Assembly (NCBI GenBank): GCA_033085395.1
Contig: JANQBS010000128.1
Span: 1 to 64,000 of the forward strand
Reading direction: 5' to 3'
Length of the DNA: 64,000 nt
DNA from: Xanthoparmelia taractica
Lineage: Eukaryota > Ascomycota > Lecanoromycetes > Lecanorales > Parmeliaceae
Positions 34,195 through 45,750 of this stretch are shown here, in pieces. A program made the translations under genes and the position numbers. Within the stretch, counting starts at the first letter, position 1. Every line of letters starts with the position of its first letter. The notes beneath the pieces were generated by a model that was not told the DNA's origin, did no database searches, and saw nothing but the letters and a program-made list of their open reading frames with translations.

Positions 34195-35493
34195 ATGTCG
34201 AGAACACCCCCCTACGTATCATCTTCCTGGAGTTCTCCCCAACCTTCGAGACATCAGAGACCCCAGCTCAATCCTGTCGATCTGAGGGCTTTGGAGTATG
34301 TCAGTCCCTACGACCACAATCTCATGTGCGCAATTTGTTACTGTCCATTCGTCAATGCAGTCAGGCTACCCTGTGAGCATGTTTTCTGCCAACGTTGTGT
34401 TAACGATACCATCGCAACAACCCGTAATGGGTGGTCATCAGCGAAATGCCCGTCCTGCCGCAGGGCCATACATACAAGTGAGATCACTTCGATGCCGAGA
34501 ATCTTGGATCGTATACTTGACGAACTGATGGTCAAATGCCCGTTGAAAGACGAGGGATGTAACAAACATGTTCAGAGATGCGAAGTGCAGCAGCATGTTA
34601 ATAAGAAGTGTGCATATTCTGAAGTGGAATGTCCCGCGGAAAATTGTATGCTTATGATACAACGGAAAGACGCGGTTAAACAGCGATGCCTACACAGTAT
34701 GCTGGAATGTGGGGACTGCACTGAATCTCTCATGGAACGAGACCTGGAGTCTCATCGCACCATGTACTGCGAAGCTGGTCGAACGTCATGCCTCGATTGC
34801 AAGGCTCGAGTACTACTTCGTGACATCGAGCAACACGCCAAAAGCTGTCCGGACGCTGTCTTCCCATGCACAGCAGCAGAGTATGGCTGCGACTTCGTTG
34901 CCCGACGCGCCGTTCTGGACCAACATTCCGGGACCTGCGCATTGGCAAAGCTTGTGCCGTTCCTGCAAAGACAAAGTGAGCGCCTCAGCGCCCACGAAGC
35001 TGCCTTAAAGACCCTTCGTCACAGGAACTCAATTCTGGAAACGTCATTCTCAAGCTTTCAAGAAACTCTTAGCCCGTCTACTGACATCGTCGATACTTCT
35101 TCGTCTTCCGCCTCGGCCTGCGATACCGGCCCATTTGATTCTACAGCCCATCACCTCTTATGTCTCCAAGAATCCCTTCGCGAAGAAGTCGGCCGAGTGT
35201 CGGCCGCTCTGTCTGAACTCGATGCTCGAACAACGATGACTGTCATGAACGAGAGTCTGCGTGTCAAAGAAAACATTTCACACATGGATGCGGCGATTGG
35301 GAGTATGCGTTTGCAGCTGCATTGGCTTGTGAGTGCGAGGCTGCAGAATCAGACAAGAGCGGCTACGAGAAGGGACCATACCGGAGAAGCTCCTGACGCT
35401 GGTGCTCTGTCAACGCCAGAAGGTCCAAGTGGAGGTGCCGAATTACCCATTCGGAGGCTGAGTGACTCAACGCGGCAAGATACCAAGCTTTGA
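34195..35493 (+). CDS. RING and TRAF-type zinc-finger protein, probable E3 ubiquitin ligase
   Basis: A single exon of 432 aa from the ATG at 34195 (MSRTPPYVSSSW). The same frame is open back to an ATG at 33994, which would add 67 residues without family character. A C3HC4 RING lies near residues 43-82 (CAICYCPF, CEHVFCQRC, CPSCR). A row of TRAF-type Cys/His zinc fingers follows to about residue 245 (CPLKDEGCNKHV, CPAENCMLMIQRKD, CLDCKARVLLRDIEQH, CTAAEYGCDFVA). Then comes a coiled-coil part (LSAHEAALKTLRHRNSILE) and a polar tail. No MATH/TRAF-C domain is seen, so it is a fungal TRAF-like RING protein rather than a true TRAF. The substrate is unknown. Confidence 0.88.
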   Translation: MSRTPPYVSSSWSSPQPSRHQRPQLNPVDLRALEYVSPYDHNLMCAICYCPFVNAVRLPCEHVFCQRCVNDTIATTRNGWSSAKCPSCRRAIHTSEITSMPRILDRILDELMVKCPLKDEGCNKHVQRCEVQQHVNKKCAYSEVECPAENCMLMIQRKDAVKQRCLHSMLECGDCTESLMERDLESHRTMYCEAGRTSCLDCKARVLLRDIEQHAKSCPDAVFPCTAAEYGCDFVARRAVLDQHSGTCALAKLVPFLQRQSERLSAHEAALKTLRHRNSILETSFSSFQETLSPSTDIVDTSSSSASACDTGPFDSTAHHLLCLQESLREEVGRVSAALSELDARTTMTVMNESLRVKENISHMDAAIGSMRLQLHWLVSARLQNQTRAATRRDHTGEAPDAGALSTPEGPSGGAELPIRRLSDSTRQDTKL

Positions 35494-36120
35494 GAGTTGG
35501 GCTTGCCATGTAGAGAATTGACTTTCCGTCATCCCTACACTAGATGCAAATGCTCGAATATCTCTATGATACTACTATTAATAAAAATAATGCATGCACG
35601 CACCTCCAATTTGGGCAATGATTGCTTCGAAGTCAAGCTTTACTGTAGATAATGTTATTTTGTTGGTTACCGGCCGACTGACGACCCGTCCTCGCAGCTT
35701 GGTCAACCGTCTAACCTCTAGCCTAACTTGATATCTCGGGCTTGTTTTGGTGACATTTCACGACGTACTATCCACATGGCCTCGTGGGCGATACACCCAG
35801 ATGCCGTTTCAGAGTCTGGCCGTTCTTCTACTGTCGGAAAAACAGTCTGGGGCGAGTAAAATCGAAAGCTCAGGAACCAGGTGTGGAGCTTCGATAATTT
35901 CGACAGTTGAATGTCGATGTTGTTCACACCCTCGCAAACAAGAATGCAGCATGAAGATGGCTTGCGAAATGGGGAGGAAAGGTCCTGAAATCATAAGAAT
36001 GGGCCAATCCTCCCAGTTCCAAATATCGAGTTATATTATCGCCGTCTTACCCTTCTATGACACCCTCGACAAGTCCCATCCCTAATTCCATTACAATTAC
36101 CCCAAATTTCTTGCCTCATC
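35494..36120. other. Intergenic, no gene seen
   Basis: 627 bp AT-leaning noncoding sequence downstream of the RING gene; short frames only. Confidence 0.35.
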
Positions 36121-36678
36121 ATGAACGTATCGATTAAACCCAACGTCGTAGACTACCTAACAGTAGCAGCGGACCAAGCACATGGCAATTACGGAAACCT
36201 GAGACTCTTATTATTGAATGCGACGCTAGGGGTAGTAGTCATATACCCAAGTATTACGAATGTTTCTGTTATTAGCCCAGCAGTTGGTGATCTATTCGCT
36301 AAAGATGTATTCAGTATCTCGCAAGCGTGTGCATATCCTATGAGTGGTAAGAGAGATGAGTTTTGGATTTTATACTTTGATGTGACCGCTGACAGCTACA
36401 TTGCAGGTCAATATGGCTTCTTCAAAGATGTATGGAAGGCCATCTGTGTGATGTTCCAAGAATTCAAATACTGGCTTGTTGAGGGCTCACTCCATGAGCC
36501 ATTGAAACTATCAAAGGTATCTGATGAAAATGGTGGCACCAAACATCCTGCCGAAGGACTTCATCGGTCGTTCAAAAAAGTTCGGTTAAGCATCCCTTGC
36601 GATAAATGCAGGAACCCAGCGAGGTCGATCAAGCATCAGTGCACCGATTGTGATCAAGACTATCGCATGAACTGTTAA
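36121..36678 (+). CDS. Unrecognised small protein with a partial zinc-finger-like end
   Basis: The whole span is open, but a good 60-nt intron is visible at 36347-36406 (GTAAGA donor, CTGAC branch, TTGCAG acceptor). Its removal keeps the frame and gives 165 aa. No known domain covers the N-terminal part, which includes a hydrophobic stretch (LRLLLLNATLGVVVIY) and FKDVWKAICVMFQEFKYW. The C-terminus (IPCDKC..ARSIKHQCTDCDQDYRMNC) has the spacing of the first half of a ZZ-type zinc finger and then stops, as if truncated. It may be a lineage-specific gene or a decayed one. Confidence 0.4.
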   Translation: MNVSIKPNVVDYLTVAADQAHGNYGNLRLLLLNATLGVVVIYPSITNVSVISPAVGDLFAKDVFSISQACAYPMSGKRDEFWILYFDVTADSYIAGQYGFFKDVWKAICVMFQEFKYWLVEGSLHEPLKLSKVSDENGGTKHPAEGLHRSFKKVRLSIPCDKCRNPARSIKHQCTDCDQDYRMNC

Positions 36679-37127
36679 CCTCGGACGTAAAAGCAAAGCG
36701 CATACCTCGAAGATACCGGCGAGCAGCTTCCCTAACGCCTCTCCAAAGCAAACGCCAACCGGGTATCTGCGTCTTGAGCCTATTGAAGAAGATGATTTCT
36801 CCTTTTCACGGAACATTTCCCAGTGGCTCTCTTAACTTGTGCTGTGTCTTGTTTCTTGGGCTTTTTGGGACTCTGTAGTGGGAAAGAAGGCACTCTTACT
36901 TTAGGCTAACGACATGTAGAGGCATGGATATCACGGAGTATTAATGTTTATGCATTCACCCGCTCCTCTATCGGCCCAGCCTCTCAGACGTGGTTCACAA
37001 AGCTCCTTCGCGCTAACTCGTGCTCCAACTGCTAAGGTACGAACAATATTTCAGCCACCGACAGCTTGCTCACTGTCCCACAAAATGCAGTCTTTAATGG
37101 GTGTAGACTATTATCAAAGTCATTTAT
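36679..37127. other. Intergenic, no gene seen
   Basis: 449 bp without a supportable frame. Confidence 0.3.
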
Positions 37128-37364
37128 TCACCCAAATCTAAAAATCTTTCCACAAACAGCATATAAATGCCAGCCAGCATAGACGACTAGGAAGTCTTCA
37201 AAGGACATCCGTTTTTCTCCAAACTTGGGCATCTCCTTTGGATCCAGATCGAATCGGGCCCTCAATTGGACCAAATCGCATTGTGAAAGGGCGCCACTCG
37301 GCCCTCCGCCGTCATCTGAAGGTCCTGCTCCTGGCGTAGGCTTAGGGAGTAGGGTGCGTGGCAT
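37128..37364 (-). CDS. Possible short ORF, doubtful
   Basis: 78 aa from the ATG at 37364. The frame is open further upstream without a Met, through the neighbouring tandem repeat region. Composition is plausible for protein (MSFEDFLVVYAGWHLYAV) but no family is recognised. It could equally be the last exon of a decayed gene. Confidence 0.2.
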   Translation of the reverse strand: MPRTLLPKPTPGAGPSDDGGGPSGALSQCDLVQLRARFDLDPKEMPKFGEKRMSFEDFLVVYAGWHLYAVCGKIFRFG

Positions 37365-37477
37365 TTTCAGCAGAGATGTCTCTCCAACAGTATGGATAAG
37401 GTGTCGGCCTTCAGGAAAGATACCGAGAGAGTGTGCTTGACGTTGACTGTGTCTTGTCAGAGAGCGGATGAAAGAGT

Positions 37478-37637
37478 GTACTGAGGGCGACTTTCGAGGA
37501 GTGTGGAATCAGATGTAAGGATGTACTGAAGATGTCTTCGTGAAAAGTGTGGAAGCAGAGGTAAAGATGTGCTGAAGATGTCTTGTGAGGATTTTGGAAG
37601 CAGAGATAAAAAGGAACTGACGAGGTCTGATGAGAAG
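37478..37637. repeat. 45-46 bp imperfect tandem repeat, about 3.5 copies
   Basis: Units start at 37501, 37547 and 37592 and share GTGTGGAA.CAG..GTAA and CTGAAGATGTCTT. A partial diverged unit precedes them. The minus strand stays open through the array, giving diverged short peptide repeats with LYLCF-like cores. Confidence 0.75.
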
Positions 37638-37639
37638 AA

Positions 37640-39076
37640 AGACAGAAGATGGAGGGGAGGAGCCGAGTCTTTATACTAACAGACAAGCCTACAGCCTTGC
37701 CATCCTCTCTTGGTTGTTACTGGGGTCTTCAGAGCGTCGGGACCTTGAGGCAGAGCCCAGCCAACCAGGTTACCCTGTCTGTCTCGAAGCCGAGGGCAGG
37801 CAAGCGGTCGGCTGTGATGCTCCCGACACGCCACCGTCTATAATTTGGGATTGTGGAGTCTCTGACGTTGCAAGAGCGTTTCTCGGAAGTCCAGACGGCG
37901 GAGATGCGGTCATGCTATTGGAGACCCCGGAGCATTTCCTGCCCAGAGTGGGTCAGCATGTTTACAATTGCGGGTCTGGAAAGCGTGAGCGGCTGCCGGC
38001 GCACAAAAGGCTGCCTCTAGGACTACTTTGGTGTAGGGAGATGGTCTGCTATTGGGCTTGTGGACCACACCATTACGGAGGGTGTCTCCGTCTGGGGCTG
38101 CTGATCCAGTGACAGCATTCGTAGGAAAAGACTCCAGAAACCCGGCATACAAAAACCCCGCCTCGCAGGTCTCGAGGCTATTTGTTGAGACAGTCGTGAC
38201 TGCACCACTGTACACTGTTGGATTCTAGCTTTGGACATTATGACGGGCTCCGTGCATTTCAAGCATGAGCGTCGATATCGCAGACACAGACGGGACGTTG
38301 CAGCATTTCTAGAGTCGCTCGACACCAACGGACGCCACCTCAAGTACGTATCGGAACTTGGGGAAATGGTGCGCGGCATAGCCGAAGCATTCGCTCTAAA
38401 TCGAAATGTTTACAGTTGAGGCAGTTGTGTTTTGGTTTTTTTCTTGTTCCCCTGCCAAGATTTTAGGAAAGGGCGTGAGTCGCTGAAACGGGTCGCACTA
38501 GAGACGACGATTCGCTGGCCTCGGACTGGACAGGCGTTTTGGTAACACAAGCGAGCAGCTACCGGAGACATAAGTTCGTTCCAAGCGAGCGGCTTACAAC
38601 ATGGATGGTCCACCTTGGTACACTGCCTCCGCCGGAGATAAGTCCTAAGGACGAATCCCAAACAGATGTAAGCCTTTCCAAATGTTACCGGAGCTAGATT
38701 CAGCTTCTGGGCATCCATCTCACCCACGCCATAATATGCATGACACCCGAAGGCAACGGAACTGGAAGCCGAAAGCCATGGGTTGCTGTGGGGCATGGCT
38801 CGTTTGCAGTAAGGCAGGCAATGTTTTGGTCCTTAAAAGCTCGGCTTCTCCCCTCCACCTATTACTTTTCTCCTCACCGGATACCTTCAGTACCATCTTT
38901 CATCTACTGGTCCACTCTGACTTATCCACAACACTAAGCCCTTCCCCTCAAGCTCAAAGTCAAGGATCTGGGCACTGTTCTTCTTGATAAGCCCGTTCCT
39001 TAGAGGCCGACACTTCATCTATTTTATTCGAGAGACGTCTTTGCATAGAGCGCTGGACCCCAATTAGAGGCCAACA
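37640..39076. other. Gene-poor stretch
   Basis: About 1.4 kb. A 160-codon plus frame (37630-38112) and shorter ones exist, but they lack a domain, splice structure or convincing composition. No RNA gene was seen. Confidence 0.35.
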
Positions 39077-40279
39077 ATGGAACCGACGGGCGATATGCCA
39101 GAGTTGCCAGACTTACAAGACATCCAAATTCCTAATGCCATTAGGCCCGAGGTTCGAAACAAACGTATGACTAACGACGCTATTGTCACCATGTTCGTCA
39201 GTCACGTGTATTACATGTACGATGGAAGGCACCTAGCTCGAGAGGACACTTCCAGCCTGATGCGTAGGTATTGGTATACCAATAGTTATATGATGAACCA
39301 TGACCCATTTGACAAATTCGAAAATCCTGAGGCAGCATTAAGGATCGCACTGCAACCCTTAGGAGACACCAGAAAACAAGCCGTCATAGCGTATGTTGAC
39401 CATCTGTTCAGGAACCTTCTAAAAGAGGACCCTGAAGTTGAAGCTAGGGCTAGAATTCTTAGTGGATTGTAAGTTTCCAGTATGGATCCTATGAACGAGA
39501 ATGCCGCTGAATCCTATTCTGGTGCGTCGCAGCCCCGAGAGATTGCCCAAAATAGACCTTAGGGTTAGGAAAGATGCCCTTGTAGTCCGCACGAAGCAAC
39601 TAGAGCCTTACCAGTATCTCTTTCACTACGCTGCAGTCAATTGGGGCACAGACCGCCAAAACAAGGCTTTGAATGAAGAGCAAGTTACAGGAGTACTCGT
39701 CTTCCACTACAAGTTCGATTCTAGGATTACGAAAATAGCGATCAATTATTGTTCCCAAGTTCTGGCCAACCCAAATCATTCGACCCCGAAGAGAGTGGCC
39801 CCCATCGCTGAGATCCACAAAGCCTTTTTCAAGGATAAAGTGGTTAAGGAGTTTGAAGAATACGAAAAAAGCAAGTCACAAGGATCATCATCTAAATCTA
39901 TGCCAGGCCTGTAAGCTGTCCATGTTTTATTCAAAAGGAGGCGTATATGCTTACTGGGTAATCTTCTGAAAGTGATCCTCTTTCAAATGTCACCGAGGCC
40001 CTGGAAAACTCCGCACTGCAGGTCCCCTTTGAACCTCGCCTGCAATTCCCCGAAGACCAGGCTCAGGGACCAAGGAGACAAGAGCTGCTCGAGCGAGCAA
40101 GGAGAGAGGAGATGAACAAACCCGAGGAGGGACAAAGAAAAGAAAGGCGAAGGAAAAGATCTAAGTCTCCAGATTCAAGGCAGCAATATCGTCCTAAGCC
40201 TCCCCCTCCACCACCACCAGCCGCTGGACCAAGCCGTCCTACTCGGTCACTTCCCTACGATCCTACAAGAAGTCAATAG
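39077..40279 (+). CDS. Unrecognised three-exon gene with Pro-rich basic tail
   Basis: Exons 39077-39468, 39533-39910 and 39973-40279 join in frame to 358 aa. Intron 1 (64 nt) and intron 2 (62 nt) both have GTAAGY donors and CTGA/CTTAC-type branch sites with AG acceptors. Joining extends the first frame past its stop into the second and the second into the third, which argues for a real gene. The N-terminal 250 residues look globular and mixed alpha/beta (TNDAIVTMFVSHVYYMYDG, DTRKQAVIAYVDHLF, LVFHYKFDSRITKIAINY). The tail is charged with an NLS-like RKERRRKRSKSP and a PPPPPPP run. No known family is recognised. A nuclear role is only an inference from the basic stretch. Confidence 0.6.
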
Positions 40280-40383
40280 TTGTTGTTGACAGAGATGAGC
40301 TCTTCCCAATACCAAGGCCTTCGGACCCACGAAAGCGTCACTGGACATGGAGATTACGGAGAACCTCGGGGGACATGTTGTTG

Positions 40384-40720
40384 AGAACGCATGCACATTC
40401 CTTTCTGATTTTCACCTTGCTTGCGATCTGATTGCTAGGCCCGACTAATGTTGCTTGTCGGGTGCAGCGTGGAGCTTGTGGCATGCGCTGATGGTATTGC
40501 TCTTTGCAAACACACACACTCCTTTGATCCTCGCTTGCGATCTGTATTTGGAGCCTGACTAATGTTGCTTGTCGGGCGCAGCGTGGAGCTTCAGCATGCG
40601 TTGATGAGATTCCTGGACACACTCCTTAACTATTAGCTTGCAATCTGGGTTATACTCCCGACTAATACAATGCCGTTTGACGGATGCAGCTCGAAAGCTT
40701 TAATTTGCATTGACGATAAC
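40384..40720. repeat. Approximately 114-bp tandem repeat, three imperfect copies
   Basis: The core CTTGCGATCTG occurs at 40420 and 40534 and as CTTGCAATCTG at 40637. Each is followed by a CCCGACTAATGTTGCTTGTCG-like stretch and a GCAGCGTGGAGCTT-like stretch; the third copy is the most diverged. There is no coding match. Confidence 0.75.
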
Positions 40721-42316
40721 ATTTGCGCCAGAATGCGGTCCACAGCTACCAGTCATAGATGGATGTACAAGCACATGAGCAGCACCCGTACAACATCCTT
40801 TAGGTACATCACCCAAATAGATGAAGTCAATGCTCTGACAAGGTTAATTTGCAAGGCGTCCTCTCCTCGAAGGTAAGATTCCGAGTGAACAAGACAGTCG
40901 TATCTTTCATTGGTGGGTACATGGCAAGTATACCAGTGACAACATGATCTTGGTCCAAGTCATAGCGTTCACATCAGAGGTTCTCGGTGTAATATATTTG
41001 GAAAAAGACGTTCCGGCAGTACCGCTTGACCAACAGCTTACTATTAAGAGATCACTTCTGTTTCGGCCATATCGCCTAGTTACTCACTCGCTGCATTGCT
41101 CATACTTGGTCTCAAGCAAGCTAGTGGGCGCCTGTTTACATGCATTTGGCCTCAAAATTGTCCGGCCCAAGTCGCGTGTTACATAAACCACCACGTCAAT
41201 CCAGATATGATGCCTTTACAGCTCTTCCCTATCTTCCTCCAAGCACCACAAGTCGAGTCGAAAATCAAACTGTTGCATGAGCAAAGCAACTCTGTATCAT
41301 CCCAAAGTGACGACGTACCCACCACAATCATGCTGGATACCGGAACATCCACCGCTATTGATCTTTTGACCACGCTCGGCCCGCGCGCGGCCGCGAAAAA
41401 ATCTTAACAGAGCGCCCATTTGTTGGTTTCGATTCAAACGAAGGCTCCAATTGAATAAAGGAGCGCCTATCATTTGGCCCAAACGCGTCGAGGGCAAAAT
41501 CTGTAATGATAGGCGGTGGTCCTAGTTCTCCCTCTGCACAAGATTATATTGCATGAGAACTTGAAACGAAACGTTTGATCTGAAAATCGGGCAATACCGT
41601 CTGAGATAGGGGGTTCTTTGCTAGGCACACAATTACAGCTAGTGTAACCGTTTGAGGTAATTTAGCCGCATTGGCCGCTATAAGCGCGAGCAGCATACTC
41701 AAATTCTGACGTCTGAATATAGGGTGTAATACACGTACACCCAGCTCCCTGACCACTAGCTACGTCTGCAGTACAACTTCCGGTACGGGAAGTGTCATAT
41801 CTGACGTGCTGTGTATCCGAAGTGCTTCGAAGACCGAGGCTGTTGCTACCTACACATTGCGTCGCTCGTGAATGGGATTCTGCCCTTGGGGGTTCTCTTC
41901 TACCCACACTCGCTCCTACACTCTCTCAGTACATTGGATCCTGGACACACTAGCTCTCCACATTTGATGGTAATTTGCATGAGTAAAGGGTTAGACGTTG
42001 GTGTTGATTCGGAGACTGCGCCCAGCAAAATCTGCCTGAAGACAGCAAGGTCCGGATCCGAGGAGGTTTTTACGTCCTCTAATGATTTGCTTAAGTATTC
42101 AGCATCTTCCGCTTCACCATATACCTTATCTAGGGGAAGGTCAATTCGTAATTGCTCTTTGTTGGAACATTACTGTTGTTGGGTAAAGCCCTTCACGTCT
42201 CTCTGATTATCAGTACCAGCGTCACTCAATGCACTTCTTGATGAGCTCTACCCGAACATCTTCAGAGCAGTCTAACCATCAGGCACTTTGATTCACATCC
42301 AAGCGGACATCCTGAA
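40721..42316. other. Gene-free stretch
   Basis: About 1.6 kb downstream of the tandem repeat. Frames are short and broken and no domain was recognised. A GC-rich GCCCGCGCGCGGCCGC lies near 41380. Confidence 0.35.
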
Positions 42317-44746
42317 TCATACCAAGGTGACCACTCGCTCTTCTTGCTCCGCAGCCTCTTTGAACCAGCCGAAAGGGTCAATACCTTCGCGGGTCGCATT
42401 GTCATTCCAAGTACCAATACGCTCATATGTACCTTCACGGGCTTGCACCGGAACCAATACCAAGCCCTTCAGCATACACGATCGGGGTGAGCGATGGTCG
42501 CACTGGAGGATAGGCAAAAGTACGTTGTTCCTCGGTGACCATTGAACGACATCATCGATTTGGCAATTTATCCAAGACTTTGTAGGATCACCATCACGGG
42601 ATCTCGCTATTTGGACGACCTTGCCCCCGGGGAAGTATGAAAGCTCAAGTGTTCAGTGCTAAGCAAGCGTCCGCGTAATTTGATGTAACCATCAGTCACC
42701 TGTCCTGTTGCGTCCTCGCCTAACGACATAGTCTTCGCTTCTAAAACTTGGCACAGCTCGACCCATCTCTCTTCTTCAAGATCGACTTCTAGGAAAAGTT
42801 CAATTGTGCCTTCAACGGAAGCCCAAGACCAGGTTGGGGCACGGTATGTCTTTGGTCTGTACGTAGTCTCACCGTTCGCTTGGAGGCCGTTGCGAGTTGT
42901 CCACATTAGCCCAGACGGTAGCTGTTTCCGCCAGAGACCTGCAAGATAATCATCATCGCGGAGCGATTTGTAAATGTTGGCGAGGCCTTGGATTGCGATG
43001 AGTTTGTCCTGCTCCTCCGTTAAGGTGCAGGTAGTATAACTTTCGACCATTGCCCGCCAACTAGAAGAAAACGTATCTCTTCGATTGGCAGTGTGCGTAT
43101 GTGAATGGACCAGGCTGTTGTTCCAGGGCTGAGATATCCGGCATTGGGTTGGAAGGTTTCCAGCGAGGTCAGCTATAGCCTCCCAGGAAGGAAATGCCTC
43201 GCAAGCTTTGAGTCTCGTACACTCCCAGAAAACCTGGTTGGAATGGAAAGAGATCTGACGTGGCGCAAGCCAGCGCTCTTGACAGACCCAGCCACGCGAA
43301 TACAGCGGGCTACCCTTTCGTTTATCTGACTTCGCGTTGACATAGTCTTGGGCAACGCAGACGGTTGATCTATGTGACAGGCTCGAGGTTTGCATCTCAT
43401 CAAGAGTAAAGATGCCAAGTCGTTGCGGATCTCTCAGGAAGAATAAACCTCCATCACAGTTCCTGGCCGCTTCTGCCATAATGTTGCACGCGGAATACCT
43501 ATAGACTTTGTCCATAAGGCGCGATTCTCGCCGCCAGTCCTCCATAGAATCCTGAATGATGCACAATGAATCGATCCACAAATAGCTTACGCCTAAACTA
43601 CGCGCAACTTGGATGGCATCTTTGAAGGTACGCGGCAAAGCTTCGATTGGGATGCGGTTTCTCATCGAATCCAGATTGGCATTAGTGAGCTTTGGAGGCC
43701 TCGGCCCGTCTTGCTCGCCCCAGCAATGACTTAAAGTCATGTATGAAATCGGAGGTACTTCATCGGAAAGTTGTAGAAAGCACTCATGTTGTGCATCTGA
43801 TTGGTCAACATTGATCAAACGACTGGGTATCCAATTGGTATTCCCAGAAGCCGGCGTGACTCTAACTGGAGAACAGTTAGGATGACCTTCTACGCAATTG
43901 CCATACCAACGCTTAATTTGAGCAATAGTGTCCGGTGATCCCGTGCTGTCGCTCAACTCATGGATGGCACATCCTTCACATGTAGCGCATGCGGATGTGT
44001 GCCACCAATCTGTTGTGGCATCATACGTTAGCTTCCAATCAGAACCTAATCTGGAACACGGATTTTGAAGCTTTTCGCTTTATTGACATACCAAGATGCG
44101 GATGAAGCTCGAGAACGATGGGACGATTGTCTGCGTCTCCAAATTGGAAGAGTACGGTCGCAGCTTCATTCTTGGTGAGTTTTTCAACGCGGTACAGAGA
44201 AAACGTCCTTCGGTAACGCAACCACAATGCAAAAGACCTAGCGTTGCGCCAGAAATCCAGCCACCAAAACCGCATTCCTGGCTTGGCCTGCATGTGCATG
44301 AACCCGCGCATCGGTTGCTGGATCACCGAAACAAAGGCTGAGATGCGACGCTTCTCACTCTGGTCAAACTGCGCCCAATGCTCGCACAGGACAATGCATA
44401 TCTGGCAGCCCCCGTCTGCGGCTGCCTGCATATCTTCTGGCGAGGAATGATGGCGCCTCATGTTGTTGATGCTGAAGTAATCCAGCATCCCGTACCATCT
44501 TACGGCGTCAAAGGCCGCCTGGGTGCCGATGATGGGAGTGTGCTGTGGTCGGTTCCAGATTTTGAACATGCCTTGACAGGCATCGCAGAGAACCGTGTCG
44601 GGACTCGGATGCAATTGAGTCTCGACATTTTTGAGCAATCTCTGGAATAGGTGGTATACCATTCTTCGTAATTGGTTTCTTAGAGATTCGTTTTTCCCTA
44701 AATAACCATGCACAGTCTCTTCAAACAGAGAATCTCCACCTTTCAT
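42317..44746 (-). CDS. HET-domain protein with a 3' frameshift
   Basis: Heterokaryon-incompatibility (HET) domain protein. Exon 1 is 44092-44746 and a 46-nt intron (GTATGT..ATTAG) leads to exon 2 from 44045. The joined frame gives about 697 aa to a stop at 42607. An N-terminal zinc-binding-like region (LCDACQGMF, later ACATCEGC) precedes the HET core: SYMTLSHCWG near residue 319, LWIDSLCIIQD near 376 and YSRGWVCQERWLAPR near 470. The frame then ends at SFHTSP, but the next frame continues without stop to 42317. That frame has the usual HET C-terminal strand pattern (YFPGGKVVQIA, LLPILQ, LKGLVLVPVQAREGTYERIG). A one-base shift near 42640-42655 is the simplest explanation; no GT donor is available for an intron. 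Allelic decay or a sequencing error are both possible. Confidence 0.8.
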
Positions 44747-45750
44747 TGACAGCAGAAGAAAACAGGATCCGCCGCAACTGCCCCGAATGTAGCTTCAAAC
44801 ACACGTATCTAACCGCGACCATGCTCACGAAACCCTCCTTTTGCATGCAAAAAAAAACCAAGGTCGATAATGGAGCAACTACTTTGGGCCCTCCCATCAA
44901 GCAAGATGATAGGAGAGCCTGAAAAAAGAGGACATGATGCTCTGAAACATCTAAGCCCCAATCCTTCGAGCCAAGAAGCGGTTCGGCGCATCCTCGGCAA
45001 CATCGTGCCATGGCGCGCATCGCTGGGTCAACCTTTCATTGTTGTCGACCAACGGCCTTTGTGAAAAGTACAAGAGATTATATGTAAGTCAAGTCTGAAG
45101 ACGGCTGACTGAATGTGGAATTACTTGGACATCAATGAGAGTCCCATACTTTGAGTGTTTACAGCGGCGTAGGTCATTCGTTTTCCGTGGCCACTTTCAT
45201 TGTCTATTACCCACACTCGGACAGAAAAGATTTCGAAGGAGAAATGACCGAAGTGCAGAGGTTAGCGCAAAAATTATCTGCCGTCTCCAGCCTGAGGTCG
45301 TGCTTTACAATGTGTCCAGGCGTCTAAGCAAAAAGAGGGAATGACGCGCTATAATTTACGACTTCTACTGTCTGAGTGGTAAAATAAACTGATTTCTGAT
45401 TGTTGTACTGCGCCAGTTGATAGGCAAGCGGAGGGAAGGTGAGAGAAGGCGAGAGAGAGCATTGCCTCTTACAATTAGGCGCGTGTTCTTTCGTATTTTG
45501 CTGTTGACGTTGGCTGAGGTATAGGAGCAGTGGGTGAGTGGGACGGATTGAGAGGGTTCGCAGGCACCATTATGCCTTAGAACTCCTAGCATATGATGAT
45601 TTTCAATAGAAAAGGTCTGGTATCTTGAAACTGCAAACACAGAAAGAACAGCCCGCAAGGCCAGAGACATCCGACCGCACAAGAACGCCTCCAGTCGTAG
45701 CATTGCAGCACATTTACATTTGCTCAAAAACTCCGATTTCTGTCTCCCAA
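44747..45750. other. Intergenic, no gene seen
   Basis: About 1 kb between the HET gene start and the NUF2 stop; only short unrelated frames. Confidence 0.35.

Noticed and set aside
37630..38112. 160-codon plus ORF
   Set aside because: No domain, no splice structure, mixed composition, and it starts inside the tandem repeat edge.
40384..40720. CRISPR-like array
   Set aside because: There are only three long diverged units without spacers, in a eukaryotic genome.
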